Below are positions 10,466 to 19,858 of a stretch of 64,000 nucleotides of DNA, in pieces. The first letter of the stretch is position 1; the number at the start of each line of letters is the position of its first letter. Both the position numbers and the translations under genes were made by a program. Origin of the DNA: Gracilaria gracilis (taxonomy: Eukaryota > Rhodophyta > Florideophyceae > Gracilariales > Gracilariaceae); the NCBI GenBank assembly GCA_030374805.1, contig JARGSG010000004.1:1364001-1428000 (forward strand). Direction: 5' to 3'. Below the pieces are notes generated by a model. It made no database searches and was not told the origin of the DNA. It saw nothing but the letters and a program-made list of their open reading frames with translations.

Positions 10466-10520
10466 TGAACACGTAGGGCTGCCCTACGGTGCAGCAGATC
10501 CTACATTTACACAAGTCTAC
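10400..10520 (+). repeat. Dispersed repeat copy B with CGTAGGGC hairpin
   Basis: This is the partner of 7196-7345. The hairpin at about 10471-10487 has 8-nt arms CGTAGGGC and GCCCTACG with a 1-nt loop (or 7-nt arms with a 3-nt loop). It is followed by GGTGCAGCAG and CCTACATTT, as in copy A. The stem differs from copy A by paired changes. Confidence 0.55.
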
Positions 10521-10664
10521 AGAGAGCAACGCGGGAGTACTCAATAATTGTCTATGTTCCTCGAAATTCCAAAGCAGTTGCTATCTACGCTTTGCGGCAC
10601 GCGTACGGGATGACAGAGAGCTCTGAAGGTTTTCACGCTGGGCACACTAGAGCGACGGTTCAGA

Positions 10665-10734
10665 ACTCCTGAACTCTGATTTACGTAATCGGATGTATCT
10701 GAAAATTCGAGGCACCAAATCAGAGTTCAGGAGT
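10665..10734. repeat. 18-bp perfect inverted repeat
   Basis: ACTCCTGAACTCTGATTT at 10665-10682 is repeated as its exact reverse complement at 10717-10734, with a 34-bp loop. It could form a cruciform, or mark the ends of a very small element. Confidence 0.75.
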
Positions 10735-11121
10735 AGTGCACGGTAGATGATGTTCATTCATTTTCGTTGGCGCAGGCGAAACCGGGACTTGAATGCTGGG
10801 CTCCGAGCTCTTCAGAAAGCAATAAAGGCCGAACAGTCGAAGCTTCAGGAGCCTGGCATTTAAGGCCAAATGCAATTCCTCACAAATGAAAAACTCATAA
10901 TTTCGTTTAATTCCCTTTCCGCCAAGAAAAAGGGATATTTCTTAGAAAGACAATTGATAACATGCTGTCAAACAACTGTTACTGCAATGCACATCTCGTT
11001 CGAGCTTGATGAAGGGTCTTCCTACACTGTTCTTATCTATAAGCCCAGTTCGCTTTCCCATGCCGATCCAGATCGAACAAAAAGAGCATATTACAATTCG
11101 TTGAGCAGCATAGGGTTCTCC

Positions 11122-11499
11122 CTAATGAGCCACTGCGTTTCCTCCTGCGCCACCGGCACCACCAGTAGCAGAATTGGAGAAGGATCCAGTTATCGACCCG
11201 CTTCCAATCACAGTACCAACCGCACCATTGGCAACGTTAGCAACGGCAAAACCACTGCCACCGGTCTGAGATCCAAAGTTGACGTTCGAACCGGTGTCCG
11301 CCACTGCTGGTCCACCAATGCCGGCTACCACTTCGGCCCCAATTGCGACCGCTGAGCCTCCGCTACCACCAGCTCCTCCAATGGCAGTAGAAGACTTCTT
11401 GTATCCCTTGTACGGTTTGTACCAGGGGACACGAACAGGCGCCGCCGTGGTCATTACAACCACGAGGGCCAAGATAAGGACATACGTGAACGACTTCAT
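11122..11499 (-). CDS. Small secreted Gly/Ala/Ser-rich protein
   Basis: A frame of 125 codons from the ATG at 11499; an upstream ATG at 11520 would add seven residues. I chose the inner ATG because it begins a classic signal peptide: MKSFTYVLILALVVVMTTAA, with cleavage likely before PVRVPWYKPYKGYKK. The mature protein starts with a basic aromatic stretch (WYKPYKGYKK). Then come about 90 residues of Gly, Ala, Ser, Val and Asn in loose GGxGG, GSxxGS and AxGGxG repeats, without Cys. This composition is typical of secreted structural or wall-matrix proteins and of some small secreted peptides. Function is not inferred beyond extracellular export. A single exon. Confidence 0.65.
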   Translation of the reverse strand: MKSFTYVLILALVVVMTTAAPVRVPWYKPYKGYKKSSTAIGGAGGSGGSAVAIGAEVVAGIGGPAVADTGSNVNFGSQTGGSGFAVANVANGAVGTVIGSGSITGSFSNSATGGAGGAGGNAVAH

Positions 11500-11520
11500 T
11501 CTTTGCTGCGAGCGGATCAC

Positions 11521-12480
11521 TGGTATCTTGATGGATGGATAGGTTTTGGGGTACGAGAGGTTGAACGAGATGACAAGTTCACTCGGGACGGAAAGAGTTC
11601 TAGGAATTCCTTTTATGGTCTTAAAAGTGGCGAGGGATTATCGAACATGATACTGCATAAACACAAATTTGAAAACAAAGTAAATGTCATTTAATGTCTC
11701 CAAATTCCCTCCTCGAATTTGCTGGTCATGAATTCGGGGTCGTCTCTCTCAGAATCTGTTATTCAAGTTCATAGGAAGAACCCACCAATTCTCTCAGTGT
11801 ACATACAACTCGTCGCCGGCGTCCTTTCTCACGATCGCGATCAGCTCCGGATTACGCGATGTGACCCACGGCTGCACGGGAATCCTAGCTGATCTTTCTT
11901 GTTGGACGAGAACCAATTAAACAAGAACCAGTTAAAGGGTGATTCAAACTGCGTTTCGCTACGTTTACAACTCCCTGGTGACTTTGTGCAAGATGAAAAG
12001 TGGTAATTAGCAATCCTCATACACATCTATAGCGAAAGTTAAGAGGGCTAACGCTACCCCCAAGGGTATGTTAACCCTTTTTTACCTTTGTACAATGGTA
12101 GTTGTGGCAGCTTTTCAAATTCCCAGCGAGGCCTTGGTGTTCATCGTCGTCTGACATTTCGTCTCCCTCAACGCGAGGAATACTTCGGAATCTGATTTTG
12201 CACAGCAAAGCGGTTTACCTTGATGTGAGGGACAGTAATCTTTGTCTGTTCAGATGTAGACCAGCTTGCTTTCAGTCATTCTTTTTCCCTGCTTTTTCCT
12301 ATTCTTTGATTCATCGGAACAAGCAAATGATCTCATTTCGGTAACGTATTGTAAGGGGGAGAATTAAAATACATCAAGATCTGCTATATATAATGTTGTG
12401 GATCCTCAGGGATCAATGATTCACGCTAAGACGTCATGGCTTTGAAACAGAAAAATGTTTGCTCTAATTTCACCATTGGC
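11521..12480. other. No gene seen
   Basis: Short frames only (for example 11841-12026 minus), without motifs. A small direct repeat (AACCAATTAAACAAGAACCA region, 11908-11936) is the only structure noticed. The stretch holds the upstream DNA of the minus-strand secreted-protein gene (to its left) and the downstream DNA of the 600-codon minus gene (to its right). Confidence 0.3.
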
Positions 12481-14283
12481 TTATCTCCATCGGATCCGGC
12501 TTGCAGTTAGGCGTTTCACATCGGTCGCTCCTGTCAAATCAGTGTAATCAAGTCCCGAAGAAGCCCCGACATTCTCACCGAGTTCAACAAAGGCGTTGCG
12601 ATCGCTCGTATCTCTCCACACGGCTTCGAAAGAATTCCACATTTGCAGCGGGTATACAGGCCAAAATCGCTTTGACCACTCCACATTGGCCTGCCTCGCG
12701 CCCCGCCTGACGTCCGTCAGCCCTACCAGCAGGTGTGCCGTGATTAAGGTGGTTTCCTGCGTTGTTCTGGAACAAAACTGCAAAACAGCAACAGCTCGAC
12801 TTCCACCATGCGACATCACCAAAGCTCGAGTTCCACTCATCAACATTGTAGATTCTTTCTTATCTTCATCTGCCTTCCTACCCCAAAGACAGCTCTCTGG
12901 AATCCATTCCCGAAAGCCATCCCACGCCCTTCCATCGTACTCTAACGATACGGCCGGTACATCCAAACGTGGATGCGTCTCGTTGAAAAGAGATTCAGGC
13001 TCTTGCGGATCAATCACAACGCCAGTGCTATACAATGCCATAAGTCGTTGCTCTGATGTATATCCTGTAGGCAGGCGGCAGTCATTACAATCAAATGAAT
13101 GGGCAATATCCCTAAACAGCAGAGCGGACGTGATGGCGGACGCCCAGTCGAGAAGATCTTGTGCGTCTCCTGGCCAACTCATCTCCTTGTTCCGCACAAG
13201 TCCGCACATGAGGGCAGAGCAAAGCTTGCGCACACATGAATGGAGACGATGTCCAAGTCCAAGCATCCAATTCACATCATCGCTGACACGAAGGAATGTC
13301 GAGGGCCATTCCATGGGCAACTCATCTTCCCCGAGGGCCTTCCCGACATGCACAATGCCCTGGCCAAAGGTGGCCATGAGATGCTCTACGGAAATCCACA
13401 TGCGGCGCAAATTTCGTCGCAACTGCGAGGCGTCTGAGTGGACGTACAGCACAGGATAGATAGAATACGGCAGCACGCCCGATGACACCCATCGCAGCGC
13501 CGCTGACGGTTTTCGGCGCGACAAAATCTGATCGGTCCAGAAGCGGACGGCAGAACGACCCGCAGCTTCACACAGAGTCGCGGCAGTTCTGACAATGTCG
13601 GTCCAAGTAGTGGCGCTGACGTTGAGGATGTGACCGCGTTTCTCCGTGGTATGTCGATACGAAATAACTACCGACAGCACTTCTTCATGTTCAGGGACTC
13701 GATCGTGCTCCATGGGGATGCAGTCATCGACTAGAGGAAGTTCGGTGTTTGGGGCGCGCAGTTCTGGAAGCGAGATAGGTTTGGAAAAGCCTAGCTGCAC
13801 ATCTGCGATAACCTCTGCCCCATACAGAGCCCTTGCCTCGGCGAGAGCGGAAGCGCTTCTTTCTACGGCGTGAGTCACACCGTTATCGGTGTACACCAGC
13901 CTACCGGCAGGTGGCGGTGGTGGGATGGTTCGTTCTTCCTTGCGGAAGCAAGTCTTCTGCGTACATTGAGCCAAGAAGTCAGCGCCGGCGAAGCGCCTGA
14001 AGAGAATGGCAACGATTCCTTTTGTTTGTCCGGTGGCAGCATCGTGCAGCTTCTTGGAGATGTAGTGCCCTCGGAAGCGTGATAAGCGCGCCTTCTCGGC
14101 CGACAGGCCGTTATGCTCATTCGTACCCATGTTGTTTGGGTGGTCGACCTGGACGAGAGCCTGTGTTCTGTGACCGGCCCGTAGCCTGTAGGTTGAAACA
14201 GTCCACTGGGATAGCGAGTCAACATTCCCCTCGCCATCTCTGTTGTGTTGAGCAGTCTGCGTATCTGAGGTTTCGGATTGCAT
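12481..14283 (-). CDS. 600-residue orphan protein with weak HET-domain-like block
   Basis: A single uninterrupted frame ending TAA. Residues 1-60 are polar. Residues 61-130 carry RFRGHYISKKLHD and LFRRFAGADFLAQC, followed by a poly-Pro stretch (121-125). Residues 201-281 form the most structured block: EVLSVVISYRH, NVSATTWTDIVRTAATLCEAAG, VRFWTDQI, then LRWVSSGVLPYSIYPVLYV. The order of a hydrophobic strand ending SYR/W, a helix with AA.LC, and a strand ending W-x-D followed by Y.I.PV.YV recalls fungal HET (heterokaryon incompatibility) domains, which are TIR-like folds in self/non-self proteins. The resemblance is by eye and weak: HET's CINQ box is absent. C-terminal residues 300-600 are helical with scattered Trp and no recognised domain. 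No signal peptide or clear membrane span. A TATA-like TTTATATATT lies about 155 bp upstream (14436-14447). Surely a gene; function open. Confidence 0.6.
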   Translation of the reverse strand: MQSETSDTQTAQHNRDGEGNVDSLSQWTVSTYRLRAGHRTQALVQVDHPNNMGTNEHNGLSAEKARLSRFRGHYISKKLHDAATGQTKGIVAILFRRFAGADFLAQCTQKTCFRKEERTIPPPPPAGRLVYTDNGVTHAVERSASALAEARALYGAEVIADVQLGFSKPISLPELRAPNTELPLVDDCIPMEHDRVPEHEEVLSVVISYRHTTEKRGHILNVSATTWTDIVRTAATLCEAAGRSAVRFWTDQILSRRKPSAALRWVSSGVLPYSIYPVLYVHSDASQLRRNLRRMWISVEHLMATFGQGIVHVGKALGEDELPMEWPSTFLRVSDDVNWMLGLGHRLHSCVRKLCSALMCGLVRNKEMSWPGDAQDLLDWASAITSALLFRDIAHSFDCNDCRLPTGYTSEQRLMALYSTGVVIDPQEPESLFNETHPRLDVPAVSLEYDGRAWDGFREWIPESCLWGRKADEDKKESTMLMSGTRALVMSHGGSRAVAVLQFCSRTTQETTLITAHLLVGLTDVRRGARQANVEWSKRFWPVYPLQMWNSFEAVWRDTSDRNAFVELGENVGASSGLDYTDLTGATDVKRLTASRIRWR

Positions 14284-16231
14284 CTGAATCGAATCGTAAC
14301 GACGACGGACTCATTTACAAGGTTAGTGAGTGAAGCAACGCAGACCAAAAACATATTATTTCTTTGGTCAATTTGGATGACATCACCGGAATATAATTTT
14401 AGATAAGGGGCCAACACATGTATTAAAACACTTTCAAAAAATATATAAACATCATACGTTTTGGGATATTACAGCAAAACTTGAAAAAAAGCGATTCTCC
14501 CATTCTTCTCAAACTTGCAGAATTTTGCGTTCAAGGAGCATTCATTTACACAAGGAGCTCCGGGAAGTGCTGCATAGTGAGAAAAACGGTTTTAGTGTAG
14601 AGAATCTTTTCTTTTTTTACTCGCAAAGGAAAACATGATTTGAACACAAACAGTTCACAAATCCTGTTAAAGAATATTAAGTGGCCAACATGAGAACTTC
14701 TGTCAAACCATATGGAATCGACTGCCTTATCATTCAGGAATATTTTTAAGCTTCACTAAGTAAACTATTGGATATAGTAGACAATTTTAGATATCAGAAA
14801 AGAAATCTGAATTCCAGGTTCAATCATAGAAATAGTGAAAATAAAAATTTCTTCAACTGTTGACGAATACATTGATAATATGTCACAAACAGATATCTAT
14901 ATCCCAAAACCTGTTCCAAATAAAAACAACTACTAAACCTTAAAACAATTGAAAACCAAAAAACCCTTAACATGTGACAAAACTAGGTCACGCATGTTAG
15001 ATTTGCAAAATATCTGATTTAAAAAGTTTTAAAAATATATTTATTTGACAAATGTTAGGTTTAGGATCAAAAAATCTTCAATACAAAACCACAGACCTTA
15101 AAGAACAGAACTTCGCACAACTTTACACCTCTACTTTGAAAAGAGATGAATTGTTCTGCGGTTGTATCTGAACAATAACAGAAAATGCGTGAAAGCAGTA
15201 CGAGTGAAAAGCAATGTTGTGGCAAAATTTATGAGCAAACACAAAATAATTTTTCAGATGTTTATTCAAAGACTCGTGTATTACCCTTACTTTCGATGCT
15301 AAGTTAGGATGTAAACTTTATCACTTGCGGGATCGACACAACTAAAATCAGTATATCCCCCGTCAGCAAATACTTTCTTATTCACTAGTAAGCACTTTTC
15401 ATGTGCATTTAAAATATTCTTAGGTCCAAAAACGCTTTACATGAAAAAGTTTCATTGATACACACAATATTATCCTGTTCAATCTCGTTACAAAGACCGG
15501 CACGTTTAAACTTATAAAAAAACCACATAGGACCATAGAGTGTAGGTTTATAAATTTGGCAATCTGCACAGTCGACAGAAAAAAATATAGAGGTGTTTGA
15601 GGGCTTTGAAATTTTTTCACTTTCCCATTTGAACTTCTAAAACGTTCAAAATCAAAAATAAAGTAGAAAAAAAATTATAGACTACGTACAATTGGAATAC
15701 CAGAACTTTTTTTCTTATAGAACTTCGACCAGTAACGAATTGTCTTCTCATCTGTGCCGATAATAGCTCTCATGATTGCCTCTGTAGGATATATTTTGAG
15801 AAATAAAAGGCACCATAAAAGATGACAGGGGCGTCGATACTCTGGCACGTAGTGATCAGGAAGAGACTACAATCGTGAACAGTTCTTAAGTGTCAAGCCA
15901 AAAAGTGCCTAAAATTGGGACAACGCTACGACAACACTCATACCAGGAGTATTTTGTAGATACCGATTACCAATACTACTGAACAAGTTTGGATGTGTGA
16001 AGAATCCTATCGATACATGTTTCATTGCCTTTCTGAACAATTTCTGAGTGACAGTTCTCTTAAGTAGCCAACATTCTTTTGGGGGTTTGAGCCAGACTCT
16101 GCTATGCATGGCGTGTGAACAAATTTATCAACTACCTTGTTGATAAGGTCAAGCACCCTTACAGTTTTCAATTCAGAGGAAACTTCCAAATTCAATTCTT
16201 AAAGCTGACGGTACAGTACATGTTCGGAGAT
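14284..16231. other. AT-rich gene-free stretch
   Basis: There are about 1.9 kb of AT-rich sequence with homopolymer runs and no reading frame of convincing length or motif on either strand. Immediately left of the copia element, ACAGTACATGTTCG (16213-16226) occurs. The same 14 bases follow the element at 21249-21262. Confidence 0.45.
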
Positions 16232-16236
16232 ACAGT

Positions 16237-16510
16237 TTTGGCTTGAACTGAAGACATTGAGTCGAAGTTCATAGTAGCGCAGTGTAGAGTAGGATAGTTC
16301 ACAACCAATACGATTGGCACAGAAGTCTGCCCGGAGCTCTCGTCTTGAGCTCCTGGGCTATTTGGTGTGCCTTTAAATAAGAATACTACCCGACCTTTGG
16401 GCTAACTACTGACGTACAACTAGCCGACAATAGTCTACGTCTGTTAGTAGAAGTGTACGTATCTGTACGACACTTAAAACAGAATTGTACGTCTCTATAC
16501 GACACTAACA
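16237..16510 (-). repeat. 3' LTR of copia element
   Basis: 274 bp. Read on the minus strand it begins TGTTAGTGTCG. It matches 20975-21248 along its whole length with about ten substitutions. Confidence 0.9.
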
Positions 16511-16640
16511 CACCTTCCCGTTGTGTTAGTTTCCTTCAACAACATATAACATAACTTATTTGTCGGTCTACTGCCACGAATCGTGGTCATGGCTCGTTCC
16601 TTTAGAAAGATCAACGTTCCAGAATCTGTTTCCCAACATG

Positions 16641-18695
16641 TCATTCAGATTCGTAGAGTGCCAAATGCTCCTCTTCGTTAGTGCGTCGGCAAGATTGATT
16701 GTACCTGGTATCCAGGTCATCATATCTATCTCCAGATTCGAATGCATCTCGAATTATTGTAACCACCTTCTTGAAACGAAATTCTCGGCACTCGTTTAAG
16801 GTGGTTATGGTATCGAAGAGTGCTTTCGAATCTACCAGAATGTGATGGGGAGTTCGAATGTGAGGAAAGATAGAGCGCAGCGTTTTCTTCATATCACATT
16901 CACGATCCTCTGCCTCCGAGCAGGCCAAGATCTCCGCAACAAACGATGAGTACGTGAACCGTTTCTGTTTGGTGCTAGACCAGTAGATCGGATGCAAAAT
17001 GAGCTCTTCGTCAAAAGCTGTCGTGAATCTTACTCCACATATTATGCCACTCTGTCCGTATGGCGTCTCAGTGGATCCATGCGATGCATCGGACAGACTG
17101 ACGAGCGTAGCTCCTGAGACTACCAATGGACGAATGTACTTGATCCTCGGGTGCAGATCAAGAATCTCTTGTAGCATCGCATTTGCGTCAATAAGATGCT
17201 TGACACCCAGGTTCCCGAGGTCTTGTGGCATACGTGACGTTACCAGAGAAGCCTGTGGTAGGACTGCCGAACCGAGGTACATGAGGGTACCTGCGAGTAC
17301 ACGGTATGCGCTCATCTCGTTCTTAGTGACTGAAGACTCTCGTTCGCGTTTTCGAGCACGAGATAATTCGATTGGAATGAGGCGTTGCATGTACGGGATC
17401 ATTGACACGGTGATGTTTCCTTCCTCGTCCCGTAGGATATCGCATCCTGCAAATGTCAGCTTATTTCCTAGTCGAATCTTGCCCACCTTGAATTCCTGTT
17501 GAAGACGCTGCATGAACTCGTGTATGCATTTTTCGGTACCACCAACGAGGAGATCATCGACGATCTTGGCGATTACGAGGGTAATGTGTCCCAATTCATT
17601 TCGTTTCAAGAATAGTTGGTTTATCCCTTCTACTCTCAGGAGTTCTTCATTGCCTATCATCCACGATTCGATCCGTTTCGCCCATTGTCGACCTGCCTCC
17701 ACGATTCCATAAGGGAGTTTTGTTAGCTTCCATAGATTACGACGTTTCGTCCTAAATTCCGGGGCTCGTCGGACGTATATCTCCCTCTGGATTGGCCCAC
17801 TTTGTAGAAAGGCCCCCTTTATGTCGGCGACTCCGAAAGAGAATCCAAGACATAAGGCCGTACTTATGAGGAGACGAACGATAATCATGTCCGCATTCGA
17901 GCAATTCTTTCGGATTTCGTCCTTTTCATCGTCGCGGTTGCCGTGTTTGACGAGGCGTGCTTTTAATTTAAGAACGCCGTCCTCGTCTTGTTTCACTTTG
18001 TACACGGTATGCGATGATATGACATTGGCTTCGAACGGTACGTCTTCCTCGCTTACTTCCTCATATGCCTGTATCGAGTTGTCGTTGCGCTCTTGTGCGA
18101 CAGCTTTCTTCAGAATCCATGGTGGGGCGAATTGTACTTCCCGAGCTGATACTTGGCGAGAGCCTATCACGTCCTGCATACACTTGAGTACTTCTTGCTC
18201 CTTAGATTCCAGGTCACGTGTTGCGTTCATTTCTGGCTCCTGTATCAGCTCGTTCGTGTAGTTCCCCATGTCCTTGAACACCCTTTCCCTGTAGGGGGTG
18301 TTCGATGCCATCAGTGATGCGGAGCCCTGCATGGTTTGATCCTCGTCGGATTCCGAAGTGAGGGTGAGGTCGATATAGTCCTCCATTAAGCCTTCTGAAA
18401 GCTCTTGAGCGAGTTCGGAGGTCGGTCGCAACCTGATGTCCTCGTAAGTAATCTTTGATATGCGGCCTTTAGAAGTACGACGTACTTCGATGAAGTGTCT
18501 ATGCGGTTTCACAACCACTGCAGAGCGCCATTCGTCGGGCACGTTCTTAGCGGTGGTTTTGAAGTAGAACAGTACTTCATCTCCAGCATTTATAGACGAT
18601 TCGGATATGTTGGAATAGTCGCGAGCTTTCATTGCTCTTTGGAGAGCCCTGGTAGCTGCCTGTTGGGTATATGCGTCCATTAGCTCTTCCGTCAC
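16641..18695 (-). CDS. Copia reverse transcriptase and RNase H part of pol
   Basis: Copia-type RT motifs are visible: KAVAQERNDNSIQAYEE-type entry, DIKGAFLQSGPIQREIYVRRAPEF (the D-x-K-x-A-F-L strand), KLPYGIVEAGRQW, and the catalytic IVDDLLVGG. The RNase H end follows: LSDASHGST, GQSGIICG, IYWSSTKQKRFTYSSFVAEILACSEA, then LVDSKALFDTI. These map to copying of the element's RNA into DNA and removal of the RNA strand. It is part of the element at 16237-21248. Confidence 0.85.
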   Translation of the reverse strand: MTEELMDAYTQQAATRALQRAMKARDYSNISESSINAGDEVLFYFKTTAKNVPDEWRSAVVVKPHRHFIEVRRTSKGRISKITYEDIRLRPTSELAQELSEGLMEDYIDLTLTSESDEDQTMQGSASLMASNTPYRERVFKDMGNYTNELIQEPEMNATRDLESKEQEVLKCMQDVIGSRQVSAREVQFAPPWILKKAVAQERNDNSIQAYEEVSEEDVPFEANVISSHTVYKVKQDEDGVLKLKARLVKHGNRDDEKDEIRKNCSNADMIIVRLLISTALCLGFSFGVADIKGAFLQSGPIQREIYVRRAPEFRTKRRNLWKLTKLPYGIVEAGRQWAKRIESWMIGNEELLRVEGINQLFLKRNELGHITLVIAKIVDDLLVGGTEKCIHEFMQRLQQEFKVGKIRLGNKLTFAGCDILRDEEGNITVSMIPYMQRLIPIELSRARKRERESSVTKNEMSAYRVLAGTLMYLGSAVLPQASLVTSRMPQDLGNLGVKHLIDANAMLQEILDLHPRIKYIRPLVVSGATLVSLSDASHGSTETPYGQSGIICGVRFTTAFDEELILHPIYWSSTKQKRFTYSSFVAEILACSEAEDRECDMKKTLRSIFPHIRTPHHILVDSKALFDTITTLNECREFRFKKVVTIIRDAFESGDRYDDLDTRYNQSCRRTNEEEHLALYESE

Positions 18696-18698
18696 GAG

Positions 18699-19847
18699 TC
18701 ATCGTGGAGCGCCAAGGATGGATGGAGCGTAACCATTCGCCAATTCAGATGAGCTTAATGCTTTTGAGCCGGTGAAACAGTTCGATAAGAATGTTGCTCG
18801 AGACAGTATATTCCTGTCAGAACCAATGGTGTTCTCTTTCTGCAACCTTTCGAACACGCGTTTAATTACGCCATTCTTGCTTTCCACGATCCCCGTTTTG
18901 TTATGTCTCCGTACGGGTCTCGTCTTGAATTCGATGACGCGCCCGGACAAGTATCTCCTTATCTCACGGCAATTATATTCGTCGTCGGCGGATATTGCGC
19001 TTGGTGTTCCGTGCCTGTTGAGCCATTCGGTTTCTATCAGGAATATAGCGCTTTGAGCTTCTCGATTGTTTCCTATCGAGGTTTCAGAGAAGCCTGTACC
19101 ACAATCCACTCTGTGAAGTACCAAATGCTTCGTGCCACGAATGGTGCAGAACATGTAATCCATCTGGATCTCCACGTTAAACGCTTGGCTAACGGGCGTT
19201 ATGGAGATCTTTTTTGATGGTAGGGGTAGTCCAGATTCTGCGCAGATCTGACAATTCTCATATACGAGATACGCTTCCCTCCGTATATCTTCATTGCATT
19301 TGCCGGCTCTCTCACACAAGGCAATAATCTCATCTGGATGAGCGTGTGTGAGCCGGTGCAATCTTTTGACCAATGTGCTTGGTCTTGCGTTCCTTGCGGC
19401 GGATGATAGGAGGTTTCCAGTGGTATGCATTATCAGGACGTGCGCCCTCGCATTATATATTGTGTCAGACTTGATATATATTTCGAGGACTCGTGGAGCT
19501 TTGTCTGTTGGTCGATTAATCGTGATCGTAGCTGGCTTCTTAGAGAAGTCTGTTACGCTATGCCGTTTCACGTCCAATCCTATCGTGAGTGGAGAGTCAT
19601 CATCAAACAGATCGAATGTAAGATCCACGGTGTGATTATTCATATCCTGAATTGAGAGAGTCCAGGTAGCTGCGATCTTCTTGGAATTAACGCAATTGTG
19701 GTCCCATCTACGTCGGTATACAGCTCTTGGTTTATCCGGTTCAAAATTAAGACCGAGTGCTTCGCTTAACAGCATAGCTGAGACCATTCCACCGGAGGAT
19801 ATTGGGCTTCTCTCGTCCAGTATGGGAATTGGATCGGTATCGGGCAT
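18699..19847 (-). CDS. Copia protease/integrase part of pol
   Basis: An N-terminal segment contains LDERSPISSGG and TIGLDV, consistent with a retropepsin-like region. An integrase HHCC-like zinc region follows (RLHRLTHAHPDEI with CQIC downstream), then the core: DYMFCTIRGTKHLVLHRVDCGTGFSE, SADDEYNCREI and TGIVESKNGVIKRVF supply the D, D and E positions in copia order. It is part of the same element. Confidence 0.75.
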   Translation of the reverse strand: MPDTDPIPILDERSPISSGGMVSAMLLSEALGLNFEPDKPRAVYRRRWDHNCVNSKKIAATWTLSIQDMNNHTVDLTFDLFDDDSPLTIGLDVKRHSVTDFSKKPATITINRPTDKAPRVLEIYIKSDTIYNARAHVLIMHTTGNLLSSAARNARPSTLVKRLHRLTHAHPDEIIALCERAGKCNEDIRREAYLVYENCQICAESGLPLPSKKISITPVSQAFNVEIQMDYMFCTIRGTKHLVLHRVDCGTGFSETSIGNNREAQSAIFLIETEWLNRHGTPSAISADDEYNCREIRRYLSGRVIEFKTRPVRRHNKTGIVESKNGVIKRVFERLQKENTIGSDRNILSRATFLSNCFTGSKALSSSELANGYAPSILGAPR

Positions 19848-19858
19848 ACCGGTATCCC

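Larger units (their letters stand above)
9616..11121. other. Gene-poor region with repeat copy B and an inverted repeat
   Basis: A 118-codon minus frame (10109-10465, starting MSPTRMTLHL) is open but has no recognisable motif, and its 5' end overlaps repeat copy B. Other frames (9637-9978 minus, 10870-11355 plus) look like chance or shadow frames. An 18-bp inverted repeat lies at 10665-10734. Confidence 0.35.

Noticed and set aside
7265-10487. Helitron 3' ends for the two hairpins
   Set aside because: A hairpin near the end is right, but no CTRR terminus about 10 nt downstream and no Rep/helicase sequence was seen.
12596-13459. Long plus-strand frame opposite the 600-codon gene
   Set aside because: Antisense shadow of a clean longer gene; no motif.
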